Assembly (NCBI GenBank): GCA_030522415.1
Contig: CM060112.1
Coordinates: forward strand, 3,270,001-3,334,000
Source of the DNA: Channallabes apus
Taxonomy: Eukaryota > Chordata > Actinopteri > Siluriformes > Clariidae
Reading direction: 5' to 3'
Length of the DNA: 64,000 nt
In this document: piece by piece, positions 48,066-55,997 of the stretch
Layout of the letters: each line of letters starts with the position of its first letter
Position numbering within the stretch: the first letter of the stretch is position 1
Position numbers and translations under genes: made by a program
Notes under the pieces: generated by a model
Told to the model about the DNA's origin: nothing
The model's database searches: none
The model's input: only the letters and a program-made list of their open reading frames with translations

Positions 48066-48588
48066 CTTTTCCACCATATAGTTCATCTTCATTAATTCTT
48101 GACACGATGCTTTAACAAGAACTGAACATATCGTTACTAAGAAATGTGACACGAAATCTGGAAGCTACGAGGCTCTCTTAATGTCCATGCTTCTACTTAA
48201 CGTCAACCTTCTAAACTTGAACAAGGTTCTGATTCAACCGAAACACCAGATGAACTTGTTTTCTGCAACACTCGTTCAAGGCTTAGAGAAACAAATAGCA
48301 CTTGCACAGCTATTTGTGGTCAAAGGTTTTCCGTTCTTGCTCTAGTCAGAACTACACTTAAAGCTGAGTGATCATCTGTGTAAAATGTTAAACGGTACAT
48401 GCAATGTGCAACGTTCCTGCAATGAGATGTACATGTGGTTAGCTCCAAAGGTGTTAGTTTATGTTGCTAGTCTGATGTTGAAGAAGTGAAACTTCATCTG
48501 ATGATATTTAGAACTAGCACTTACCCCTTGAAGGACCTGGAAGCTGTCTCCACACGGCTGGAGATCTTGATCGGGGTCCACACCAACT
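32012..48588 (-). CDS. slc9a7: sodium/hydrogen exchanger 7 (NHE7), last four exons only
   Basis: NHE7 exchanges luminal H+ for Na+/K+ in the trans-Golgi network and endosomes. Four exons join in phase: 48525-48588 ([20 protein letters not shown]), 44282-44364 ([17 protein letters not shown]), 40120-40225 ([20 protein letters not shown] to SPQAYE) and 32012-32251 ([18 protein letters not shown], ending [13 protein letters not shown] and TGA at 32014-32012). About 164 residues of the cytoplasmic tail are covered. The paralogue NHE6 (SLC9A6) has the same exon layout, but [12 protein letters not shown] and the [10 protein letters not shown] terminus favour NHE7. The chst7 neighbour supports this. 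No transmembrane exon was found up to 64000, so the next intron upstream is at least 15.4 kb. The introns hold many transposons. Confidence 0.92.
32905..33357 (-). repeat. tRNA-derived SINE, full length, minus
   Basis: On the minus strand the head starts GCCTCCGAGTGGTGCAGTGG at about 33347. It has a good A box (TGGTGCAGTGG) and B box (GGTTCGAACCC). A 370-bp body follows, with a CGGCTGACGTCGCGCGGTTT segment, ending in GGGAGAAAATTGGGGGG. Two more copies lie at 34635-34935 and 50975-51250. It lies in the last slc9a7 intron in the gene's orientation. Confidence 0.85.
34192..34260. repeat. (GT)n microsatellite
   Basis: Long GT run with one TA interruption near the end. Confidence 0.95.
34315..34590 (-). 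repeat. tRNA-derived SINE of the 3763 family, minus
   Basis: ACCGCTTTATCCTGTATTCA, CAGGGTGCCAATTCATCGCA and GGGAGGAAACCGGAGTACGA run in order to a B-box-like complement GAATCGAACTC near 34571. This is the most complete body copy of the family in the window. Confidence 0.8.
34635..34935 (-). repeat. tRNA-derived SINE of the 32905 family, diverged copy
   Basis: It shares CCAATTTTCTCCCTAATTT at the tail side and, at the head on the minus strand, GAGTGGCACAGTGGTAAC (A box). The B box is degraded (AGTTCGAATGC). The body has a long internal deletion. Confidence 0.75.
36321..37963 (-). mobile_element. composite hAT element, copy 1
   Basis: The ends are CAGTGGTTCTCAAACTTTTT on the left and, reverse-complemented, CAGTGGTTCTCAAACTGTGG on the right. 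A perfect 8-bp target duplication ATCTAGAC flanks it at 36313-36320 and 37964-37971. It is 1643 bp long. On the minus strand it carries a ZBED-type BED finger fragment (about 37330-37050) and downstream a second zinc-finger fragment (36895-36554) with [20 protein letters not shown] and HLETTHSSH. No hAT catalytic or dimerisation domain remains. It is inserted in the last slc9a7 intron. Confidence 0.93.
36554..36895 (-). pseudogene. FAM200/SCAND3-like zinc-finger fragment in composite hAT copy 1
   Basis: Open for 113 codons. A CxxC (CVLC) and a HLETTHSSH pair form a BED-like finger of the kind at the N-terminus of FAM200/SCAND3 hAT-derived transposases. [13 protein letters not shown] follows. 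The frame stops soon after (LLSS-stop), so the transposase body is absent. Confidence 0.65.
38703..39176. mobile_element. TIR element, TGGAACCTCGGATTACGAG family, copy 1
   Basis: The ends are TGGAACCTCTGATTACGAG (38706) and the reverse complement of CTCGTAATCCGAGGTTCCA (39154-39174). A further internal terminus-like TGGAACCTCGGATTACGAA occurs at 38948, so two partial copies may be joined. Related sequence lies at 50540-50858, 57352-58420 and 58855-59165. No coding capacity and no superfamily assignment. Confidence 0.65.
39180..39248. repeat. (TA)n microsatellite between two transposons
   Basis: Pure TA run directly between the end of the previous TIR element and the start of the Tc1-derived element. 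It could have grown from TA target sites. Confidence 0.9.
39255..39794 (+). mobile_element. Tc1-like internally deleted element, copy A
   Basis: The ends are CACTACCGTTCAAACGTTTT and its diverged complement near 39780 (AGCCGGTAGTGTG). It keeps the N-terminal paired-like DNA-binding part of a Tc1 transposase ([20 protein letters not shown], then [10 protein letters not shown]) but has lost the DDE domain. A near-identical copy lies at 59219-59774. It lies in the last slc9a7 intron. Confidence 0.85.
40120..40225 (-). CDS. slc9a7: slc9a7 penultimate coding exon
   Basis: It begins with one base that completes an Asn codon and then [20 protein letters not shown], and ends AYEG-phase at GAG|GTAGAT. 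The donor is followed within ten bases by an AC repeat (plus-strand GT at about 40083-40110). Confidence 0.94.
40485..41185 (+). mobile_element. Tc1-like fragment, diverged copy C
   Basis: It shares the order of segments with copy A: ATGAAACTGTCCCTCATGAA, CTGCAGAGGAGAAGTTCATT, CAATATCAACTGTTCAAAGG. It ends at CAAACTTCTGACTGATACTG near 41180. It is more diverged, with frameshifts. It lies between the slc9a7 exons at 40120 and 44282. Confidence 0.75.
41431..41499. repeat. (CA)n microsatellite
   Basis: Pure CA run. Confidence 0.97.
41985..42425 (-). mobile_element. Penelope-like retroelement fragment (end of GIY-YIG region)
   Basis: The minus-strand frame at 42222-42422 reads [20 protein letters not shown] and then [14 protein letters not shown]. 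This matches the conserved [24 protein letters not shown] stretch found at the C-terminal end of fish Penelope-like elements. The reverse transcriptase is absent. The 3' flank contains CATCTCACTACTCATCCAAG, typical of this repeat. Confidence 0.7.
42700..43147 (-). mobile_element. Tc1-like internally deleted element, copy D, minus
   Basis: The ends are GGCCAGTCAAAAGTTTTAAC (42705) and, reverse-complemented, ACAGGACCAGTTAAAAACTT (43143). The interior on the minus strand carries the same DNA-binding-domain segment as copies A-C. Confidence 0.78.
43300..43740 (+). mobile_element. Tc1 transposase fragment (DDE region), degraded
   Basis: It contains TGGAGCATGACTTAGGTTTG, then GACTGATGAAACCAAGTGTT and GTACAGCAGCACGTTTGGTG. 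These are diagnostic nucleotide phrases around the first catalytic Asp of fish Tc1 transposases. A later GGGGAAACTTGCAGTCACTG follows. Frameshifts and stops are present. Confidence 0.7.
44282..44364 (-). CDS. slc9a7: slc9a7 third-from-last coding exon
   Basis: It encodes [20 protein letters not shown] and then LWYTFDH plus two bases. The donor GTATCC is weak, but it is the only one that restores the conserved FDHNYLKP across the junction. The acceptor tract is largely a (CT)n microsatellite (plus-strand GA at 44379-44411). Confidence 0.93.
44379..44411. repeat. (GA)n microsatellite at a slc9a7 acceptor
   Basis: On the sense strand this is (CT)n 15 bp upstream of the exon at 44364. Confidence 0.95.
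44672..44704. repeat. (CA)n microsatellite
   Basis: Pure CA run. Confidence 0.95.
44875..46075 (+). mobile_element. Tc1 transposon remnant split by a minisatellite
   Basis: The left part (44875-45195) follows fish Tc1 nucleotide order: GATGTCAACAAGTCTGGTTC, GAAGGTACCACAAGCATCCG, CCATGTCCTGAAAGGCTGTC. The right part (45820-46075) resumes with GTTCTCTGGTCAGATGAAAA, CAGTGAAGCATGGGGATGGA and AAGACATCAGAAAGAAAGTT. Between them, where the start of the catalytic domain should be, lies a poly-A run and then the 45232-45840 minisatellite. Confidence 0.8.
45232..45840. repeat. 24/30-bp minisatellite, about 22 units
   Basis: The unit is GAGTGTTCTGGGGTCAGATG followed by GAGGTGGAG. Units are 24 or 30 bp long, differing by a GAGGTG hexamer. 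At the 3' end the units read GTGTTCTCTGGTCAGATG and merge with the Tc1 sequence. Because units are multiples of three without stops, all three plus frames stay open over most of the array; these are not genes. Confidence 0.93.
46788..47295. mobile_element. Tc1/mariner-type MITE (AACTGTGCAAAAGT ends)
   Basis: The left end reads ACAGAACTGTGCAAAAGTAT then TAGGCAC. The right end, reverse-complemented, reads AATAGAACTGTGCAAAAGTC then TTGGGCAC. These are inverted repeats of about 25 bp with TA-rich flanks. The interior of about 450 bp is AT-rich and non-coding. It lies in an slc9a7 intron. Confidence 0.8.
48008..48063. repeat. compound (TA)n(CA)n microsatellite
   Basis: A short TA run continues into CA. 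Confidence 0.95.
48525..48588 (-). CDS. slc9a7: slc9a7 fourth-from-last coding exon
   Basis: A T-rich tract and CAG precede A-GTT-GGT-GTG. The exon encodes [20 protein letters not shown] then G, and ends at a perfect GTAAGT donor. The VDPDQD motif marks the junction between the last transmembrane region and the tail in NHE6/7. Confidence 0.92.
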
Positions 48589-49019
48589 CTGAAAAAAAGA
48601 AAGAAAGAATAGAGATTACCCATGTGAATTCAAACACACTTTAAACACCATCATCACACACATTTATACATTCGAATTGAGTTGATACAGTATACTGTTG
48701 CTAAGCAACCAAGAAAAACAGGGATTAAACTAGTCTAAAGCTACAAATGTGACCAGCTATGGTGTTTTTATGCAATGTAAAGGTTGTACGGCCATAAAAA
48801 TTTGAAAACAATTTGTCTCCAATGTCAACATTTCTCATTGGTACATTGCATCATTCACTTAATTAAAATTAGCATCAAACACTTTGGTGGGAGTTTTTTT
48901 TATATCTTCTATACAGTCTCGCAGGAGTGTTCTGCAGGTGATGAACATTTAAGTCTAACCAGGATGACATTTACAGAAGTACGATGATGAGACTCTCAGC
49001 TGCAGTAAAATGAACGATG

Positions 49020-49535
49020 CAAACATTTAAAAGGTTGTACAGCTGTGAGAGGCGATCCTGGCCGAGGTGGCCCGGAGCACGCTGCAATGCGGTTCCATTT
49101 GCTGAATGTTCACGGGAACGAAGAATCTTGAAAATCGACGGAAAACTTGCTGCCGAAGAGACGCATCTGTCTGTGTGGAACTGTACACACAGTCGTTCAC
49201 CAACACCACTTGCACATTACAGGAACCCGACTGGGAGTTATTGCCACATACAGTCCTGACCGCACTCCAAGACATTTCCACATGTTTGAAGAAGCCATTA
49301 AAGAAGATCTTGGTGAAGACGGCGTTTCAGATGTCAAGCAGACATCATGTTTACATTCATGGCTCTGACGTAGTGCGAAAACTTTCTACCTTGATGGTGT
49401 CCAAGCACTAGTGAAACACTGGGATAAGTGCATTAGTGTAGCAGGGGATTATATAGAGAAATAAAGGGGGTGTTGAATCTCAGGACTGTGTTCTGTTATT
49501 ACATGCAATCAAAAGTCCCAGCTTGACTTGAACAT
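49020..49535 (+). mobile_element. mariner-family transposon 3' half
   Basis: The plus-strand frames carry the transposase C-terminus: FHMFEEAIKEDLGEDGVSDV and, in a shifted frame, FYLDGVQALVKHWDKCISVA then GDYIEK-stop. This is the typical mariner ending (LV-RWDKCI-GDYVEK). The terminal repeat CAATCAAAAGTCCCAGCTTG, then ACTTGAACA, follows. The 5' half is missing and the frame is broken. Confidence 0.78.
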
Positions 49536-50031
49536 CACTCGGACTCGGACAGAGGAAAAGCATTGCAAAAACAACTCGGAACAGTCAGGAACATCGACAT
49601 TTCACTCAGATCTGTTAATGAATGGCATATTTTGGTATCAACGTTTGGAACCACTAATGCTGAGTACCAATCAAACACACACAGAACGATACCAGGCTGC
49701 CTAACTAGTGAGGCTTGACGTTGACACACGTGGCCTTGACTGCCCTGAACACTCAAGGAGGCATTTCAGTCAGCTCCAACCAGGAACCCGACCCGTTCTC
49801 TCTTCCTTTCTTCCCCACATTCCTGACTTTCTGCCAATATCCTGAGTCATGGGTTCTCTCCAGCACACACACACAGTTGTGCATCACAAATACCAGTTCT
49901 AATTAGGCCAATTAAACAAGTTGATACCTTTCACTAGTGTCACGTGATCATGTAATGGTGTGTGTGTGCATGCTGAGAACTCAACATCTAGGGCAGGAGC
50001 GCATTGTTGTTAAGTTATTGTCTCTCTCGCT

Positions 50032-50032
<1 letters not shown>

Positions 50033-50105
<73 letters not shown>
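50033..50105. repeat. (CA)n microsatellite
   Basis: Pure CA run. A second CA run with a CGCG start lies at 50551-50611. Confidence 0.97.
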
Positions 50106-50107
<2 letters not shown>

Positions 50108-50324
50108 GCCATTACAGAAAGTTCTCATTGGGTCATGTTTGCAGAAATGAAAGTCCATTAAACAAGTCGATACATTCAACCACAGGCACATGACGGACGC
50201 TTTTGTGGGTTTTCCCGAAGTCAAGACCTCTCGGATAACGTTTCACAGAGAGAAAGGGAAAATAGTTCACACACAAAATACTCTGAGGTTTTTATCAGGA
50301 ATATCTCGACTCTCTTGTTCTTAG

Positions 50325-50500
50325 CCACTTATTTACTTATTCACTCGTCCAGTCGCTCATCTACTTAATCATTCACTCACTCACTTATTCTCCTACTTAA
50401 TCATTCACTCATTCAATTATTCAGTCATCTACGCATTCATTCATCCACTCACTCGCTCATTCACCTGTTCCTTTACTCAGTCACTCATTTACACACATAA
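50325..50500. repeat. degenerate TCACTCAT-type short tandem repeat
   Basis: Mixed tetramers (TCAC, TCAT, TTAT, CCAC) run for about 170 bp with no fixed longer period. Confidence 0.7.
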
Positions 50501-50553
50501 CGACCGCCTGAGGGGCTGAAAGTAAGAGTCTCTGTTTACTTTAGCTTCACACG

Positions 50554-50612
<59 letters not shown>

Positions 50613-50689
50613 CGCCTGTGCGAATAAATGGAAACACTTGTCTGTCTGGATTTATTTTTACTTTTTTTAAAGGTAAAGTGCAGGTTAAT

Positions 50690-50858
50690 TTGTTTTATTT
50701 TTACTTTATATTTTGTATTAATTATTATTTTGGCCTCTGGAACGAATAATTAGAATTTCCATTATTACTTATGGGAAATTTTTTGTTGGTTTGCGAGTGT
50801 TTTGGAATACGAGCCTGCTTCTGGAATGAATTATGCTCGTAATCCGAGGTTCCACTGT
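50690..50858. mobile_element. TIR element of the TGGAACCTCGGATTACGAG family, 3' end
   Basis: TGGAATACGAGCCTGCTTCT followed by GCTCGTAATCCGAGGTTCCA (near 50834-50854) matches 39118-39174. The left side runs back through a CA repeat to about 50530. Confidence 0.7.
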
Positions 50859-50974
50859 AATTATTTTACTCATTCAAATGCAATTCATTATAATCTTGTA
50901 TCAGGCGCTTTTTCTGGATTTCTGCTTGATATTCTGTCTTTATCCTTTTATCATCTTTGTAAGTGAGCAAAGTC

Positions 50975-51250
50975 CCCAACTTTTTTCTTTAATTTAGTTG
51001 TATCTAATTCCTCCTCATCACTAGGGGGCTCCCACATTCAGACTACTACTACCAGTCAGACAAGGAGGCCCGAAGACTATCACATGTTTCCTCTGAACCA
51101 TGTGACACCAGCCAACTGCATCTTTTCGAACTGCTTCGTCATGCACCACTGGAGGCGGAGTAACACACTCGGAGGACGCTATACACTCCATCCCCTTGCG
51201 TGAGCTCACAGACGCTGTGATTGGCTGTCGAGCCGTGATTGATGTGAGAG
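50975..51250 (-). repeat. tRNA-derived SINE of the 32905 family, head truncated
   Basis: TCACTAGGGGGCTCCCACAT, GAAGACTATCACATGTTTCC and GCATCTTTTCGAACTGCTT match 32960-33075. The copy stops before the tRNA-like head. Confidence 0.8.
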
Positions 51251-54200
51251 CGCTATGCCGCTGTGTTCACTTGATCACTCAGTCACTTATTCAGTTGCGT
51301 ATTCCCCTTATTTACACATTCACTCTTCCAATCACCAAAACTTCAGTCACCTTCACCCTCACACAGGTCTTTCATTTAATCACTTAATGTGTCAGTGCAT
51401 GAGGCCAAAGTGCTAACCATGACGCCACCATCTCATTAATTCCCTATTTCAATTAATCAAATTCTTTAATTAAGCTCCCATTCTAAAGATTGATTTCCTC
51501 AGTCGTTTAAACAATCACACACCATCTGAGTAATTATGCTGAATATTCTCTTATTTAAATGTAACCATATTTGCATTCAGTATTGATGGGATTAAATAAG
51601 TAGATGAGTAAACAGGGACGTGATGAGAACCCGTGAGAAGATGGATGAAGTTCTTCAGCTCAGTGCACTACACAGGCTTTACTGTAAGCAGGAGCTGTGA
51701 ATTAAACAAAGATCGGACTTGAGATTTGACCGCTGGGCCAAAGTTCACAGACCGTCACTGACTCTGAAGCGAACAGTTAAAGCAGAAAAGCAAGAAGAAG
51801 AGCTCGCTCTGGTGACTCACGTGTGTGGTGGGTCGAGCTTTTAATGAGCTGCTGTTATTTTTGCCAGGTCTGGAGGAGGAACGGTGGAGGCTGGAGAAGA
51901 ATTAAAAAGGTCTCCAGGCAGGCAGGAGCGACAGGCCAAACAAAACCCCTGGCTCCTGGACGTCACACCCTGACCTCGCTTACAAAGAACATCAGCCTGT
52001 TTCATTCTTCATCCTCACAGCACATACTGTCAACTTCACTTCAATGCTTTTAATATTGCAGTAAATATAATTCAGACCTGTTTTACTATAAACTATAGAA
52101 GAACAAAAGTAGTTTTACTAAAACAATGCATTTAAAAGTGCACTATGTAATTTACCATTTAACTAAAGCACTGTGCAAGCGTTACAGTATGTGCCTTCGT
52201 GCCCTCCTCACTGCTTCGTATTAAGTGAAATTGAACGAGGTAGATTATATTAAAGAAACAGGAACTAATGTTTTGCTGTGACAGGTCGCAAAGTGTCTAA
52301 AGATACTATTTAAAAATGAGTGGTTTATGTAACAGCCTCAGCAGCGACCCTCATTTCCCCTCTCGTCTGTTCCAACCACTCAGCATCCAGCATCAGCAGT
52401 AAACTAATCACCGGCCTGATCATCCGTCATCGCCTGCACCTGTTTCTCACTGGGTCAGGACTTAAATGTTTGTTTTTAGGCTTGGATGATTCATAGGTCA
52501 CTGTGTGGCTTAACAGACATTCCCCTGAAACTGCTCAAATACAGAGACCGTTATATAGATTGTGTATAAAATGTGTATTTTAATCTGCACAAATACCTTT
52601 AAACAGCTAAAGATAGCATCGCTTTAGACTGCTTTCAATGCTGAGTGATGTAAAGAAAATCATATTTTCTATCTCAGTTGTTTTTATGTCTTTATATTTT
52701 GTTCGGCTCCAAAAGCACACAAGCTGCACATTACTGTCTTGTTATACTGCACACATTTATCATGGCACTTATTACAGGATTTAGTTCTGTTGAGGTTTTA
52801 TTTCAAGATACGGAGGGGGGGGGGGGGGGGGGGCGGAATCAGGGATGTTATAAGAAAGGCATTGCTATAAGTTGATTATGTTTTTCTAAACGATCATGTC
52901 CTGAAGTAACATGAAATCACAACATTATATAATCCATCCCAGACAAATCATTAAAGTTAAAGATGTAACTGTCTGGTAATTTCTGACTTAATGCAAGTGT
53001 AATAATGAGCTTAATAATTAACTACATATTAACTATAATCTTGGTTTCAATCTTTATTTGAGCAGAGTAGACTAAAAACTGTGAACTGCAGTCTACTTTG
53101 AGATGAGTTTCATGTCTAAATATAAGATCTAGCTATTCAGCACAATTTCTTTTGGCACATTACTTTTTCTCGATCTGCACGTAGGCAGTGTTTGCAGGTC
53201 ACATGCTTTCCTGTGGAATGAACAGTTTTGCACCAAAGGCTCCATCAGTGAAGAGTTTGTAAGAGAAAAACTTGAGACTGAGGAGAAAGTGAACTTTATG
53301 TAGACTGAAACATATTTCCTGTCATATGACCTCCACTTTTGACCTCATGCAGGAGTTACAAAAGCCAAATGAGAAGGGGTTCTGTTTTTCAGTCTTGGGG
53401 GTTAGAGGGGAGGGTGGGGGTAATCTTAATAATTATTGTATATAACTTGTAGCTTTCTTCCTCATGAGGTCTCAGGGAGTTTTTCCTTGCCACCATTTCC
53501 TCCAGTTTGCTCTTTAGGAACAAACTGAAAGCTAAAAATGTACACACTTTCGTTCGTAAGTCTGACAAAGCAAAATATTTGTGTCAAAGGTGTATCACAC
53601 ATTAAAAAAAACCACACAGGTTCCACATTATACTCTTGGGAGATTGCAACTCCAAATCGTGAGGGAAATCCCAGTGATGCAGTGGGTTAACCGACCTCAT
53701 TTAAAAGCAAACCCGGGAAGACGTCGAAAGGAAGGGACAACGCTTATACCAGTGGTTCTCAAAGTGTGGGGCGCGCCCCACTAGTGGGGAATACAGACAT
53801 GACAGGTGGGGCGCAATGAACGGGAGGAAAAACAGGAAAGTACCTATTCTAATTAATGCTTTTCTTTATTGATAATGAAGAGCGTACGCTCAAAACTAAA
53901 CAATCACACACAAATAAATGGATCATTAATACAAGTAAATTTAAAATAACATCAGTTGGGGGCCGGGAGAAAAAGTGGAACCATAGTGGAACAATAATGG
54001 TTTAACGTCGGGCCAACTTGAGCAGCGCTGCTCGAATCACAAACCTGCGCGAGCCACTAGGCAGCGCTGCGCGACTCTGACAAAAATAAACCGCGCCGAC
54101 CATCAAAATACATTTACCCCGCTGGGATGCGCACGTACAAACCAGGCATGGCAAGGCGGAAACAATATTAAACAGTCCTGACATTTTTAATAAATTGTTT

Positions 54201-54400
54201 TTAAATAAAAACACAGTGAGTCGCGCAGGTTTGTGATTCGAGCGGCGCTGCGCGATCCACCGGGCTGCGCAAATAAACCAGATCATCACTGCACTATCCA
54301 GATAGTCGGGCTGCGCTTTATTTGCGCAGATATTTGGTTCAATCGGGTGCCGCGGTTTCGTCCCACTTTTGATGTGTTTGGCTTCACATACACTTCGACA

Positions 54401-54655
54401 ATGGAAGAAGACGGTGCAGTAGCAGTGAGTTTGCTTACATGTGACGAAACCAACAAAGAGGAGATTGTAAAGAAAAAAAGGTGCCTCGTCTGTGTTGTGG
54501 AATTGGTTTGGGTATAAGAAAAGTGATACGAATGAGATGAACGTGATTTGGAAGGTACGCAAGTGCACTGTTTTAACAAGTGGTGGAAACACGTCAAACC
54601 TTTTCTATCATCTGAAATCCAAACATCCAATCGAATATGGCCAAAGTAAAAAATA
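54401..54655 (+). pseudogene. ZBED-type BED zinc-finger fragment in composite hAT copy 2
   Basis: It begins [15 protein letters not shown]. In the next frame it reads [20 protein letters not shown], then [19 protein letters not shown], which is the BED signature (W-F-Y, GGNTSNL-HL-KHP). A one-base insertion in an A run breaks the frame, and the first Cys of the CxxC is changed (WKVRKC). It is a relic of a hAT transposase N-terminus. Confidence 0.8.
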
Positions 54656-54854
54656 ATGCGGCAAACCTCAGCAATTCACAGTTTAAATAAAATTACATAA
54701 AAAAATTAAATTATGTAAAACAATTTCTTTGTGTTTTCATTTTTATTTATGCATTTTCAGATACAAATCGCTATATTGTGATATATATATCGTTATTGAG
54801 TTAGAAAATCGCTTCTACCGTGATAGAAGATTTTGGTTATATCACCCACCCCTA

Positions 54855-55169
54855 ATGAATCTTCAGCTTGGATTCACGGTGGTGATGGTGGGGGCAGAAG
54901 AGAGACTCGTGTGTGTTTTGTGTCTTAAACTGCTGGCAGCAGACCGCATGAGACCCAACAAATTAGGAAGACACTTAGAGACAACACACTCCAGTCACGT
55001 TAATAAACCACTCGACGTCTTGGAAAGAAAGCTGTCAGAATACATACAGCAGGATAATCGCATGGTAACATCTGAATCAGTGGACAGCAAAGCACAAATG
55101 GCTTCATTCAAAGTTGCATACAGAATTGGCCAGTGCAAAAAAAACTACAAACGATTGTTGAGCAGCTAA
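54855..55169 (+). pseudogene. FAM200/SCAND3-like zinc-finger fragment in composite hAT copy 2
   Basis: The frame contains [20 protein letters not shown] and [20 protein letters not shown], and ends KRLLSS-stop. It is intact over the same span as copy 1 (36554-36895). It is directly preceded by TCTTCAG, a plausible splice acceptor, and by an element-end-like TATATCACCCACCCCTA. Confidence 0.65.
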
Positions 55170-55844
55170 TAAACATGGGGTCAATTATGCAAAGATATGT
55201 GACAACGTAACAATTGCACGTGTATTTTATCTTTTTTTAACTTGGTGGTGTTTGATCGTATTGGTTTAGGAATTGATATTTCAATAAACAGTAAACTTGG
55301 CCGATTTCATTATTATTTTGTTGACAAGTGGGGCTTGAAAATTCGCTCACCCCCTTAAGTGGGGAATGACAGAAAAAGTTTGAGAACCACTGGCTTATAC
55401 GGATGCAATTTTGTCTCGGTTTAGAGTTTTTCCGGACTGTGAATACGACTGTGAACTTTTATCGGCAATCAGAATATACGTCTTGGAAACTGTGTAATCT
55501 CTGATTGTTTAATCCGAGCGTTACAACTGTACACTATCGCACCATACAGACAGCACACAGCAGCACAACTGTGACAACATCCAGCAGACAAGAGAGCGAC
55601 AAGTGAGATAACTGTGATTTGTTCGCATCTACAAATGTGCGTAATGCAAGGTCCGTTTGTATCAGCAAAAAATTGTAACTCAAATGTTCTTAACCATATT
55701 CTAGTCTATTGTACATATTTATTCTTATTCTTCTTAGTGAGGTTTTTTTGTTTATCTTATTTTGTCTGGAGCTGTCGCAATCGCATTTCACTACTGCAAC
55801 CATGTATGTGGCTATGTTCTGTATGTGTATGTTATAATATTTAT

Positions 55845-55997
55845 AAGCATTTCACTGCATATCATACTGAGTATGGCCATCATTTTGATTCATACACATT
55901 CACATTTCAAACAAACTTAAATATCTTTTGATTGTGTAAAGCTGCTTTGCGACAATGTCAACTGTTTAAAATGCTATACAAATAAAATTGAATTGAA
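55845..55997 (+). repeat. LINE-type 3' tails
   Basis: GCATTTCACTGCATATCATA is followed by AAAGCTGCTTTGCGACAATG and CTATACAAATAAAATTGAAT, both typical tails of fish non-LTR retrotransposons. Confidence 0.6.

Larger units (their letters stand above)
53750..55392 (+). mobile_element. composite hAT element, copy 2, inverted relative to copy 1
   Basis: It starts CAGTGGTTCTCAAAGTGTGG and ends in the complement of CAGTGGTTCTCAAACTTTTT. A perfect 8-bp target duplication GCTTATAC flanks it (53742-53749 and 55393-55400). The length is 1643 bp, the same as copy 1. On the plus strand it carries the BED finger (from about 54401) and the second zinc-finger segment (to 55169), in the same order as copy 1. 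Confidence 0.93.

Noticed and set aside
50325..50500. CRISPR-like or regulatory array
   Set aside because: It has no constant repeat and spacer structure; it is a degenerate short tandem repeat in a vertebrate genome.
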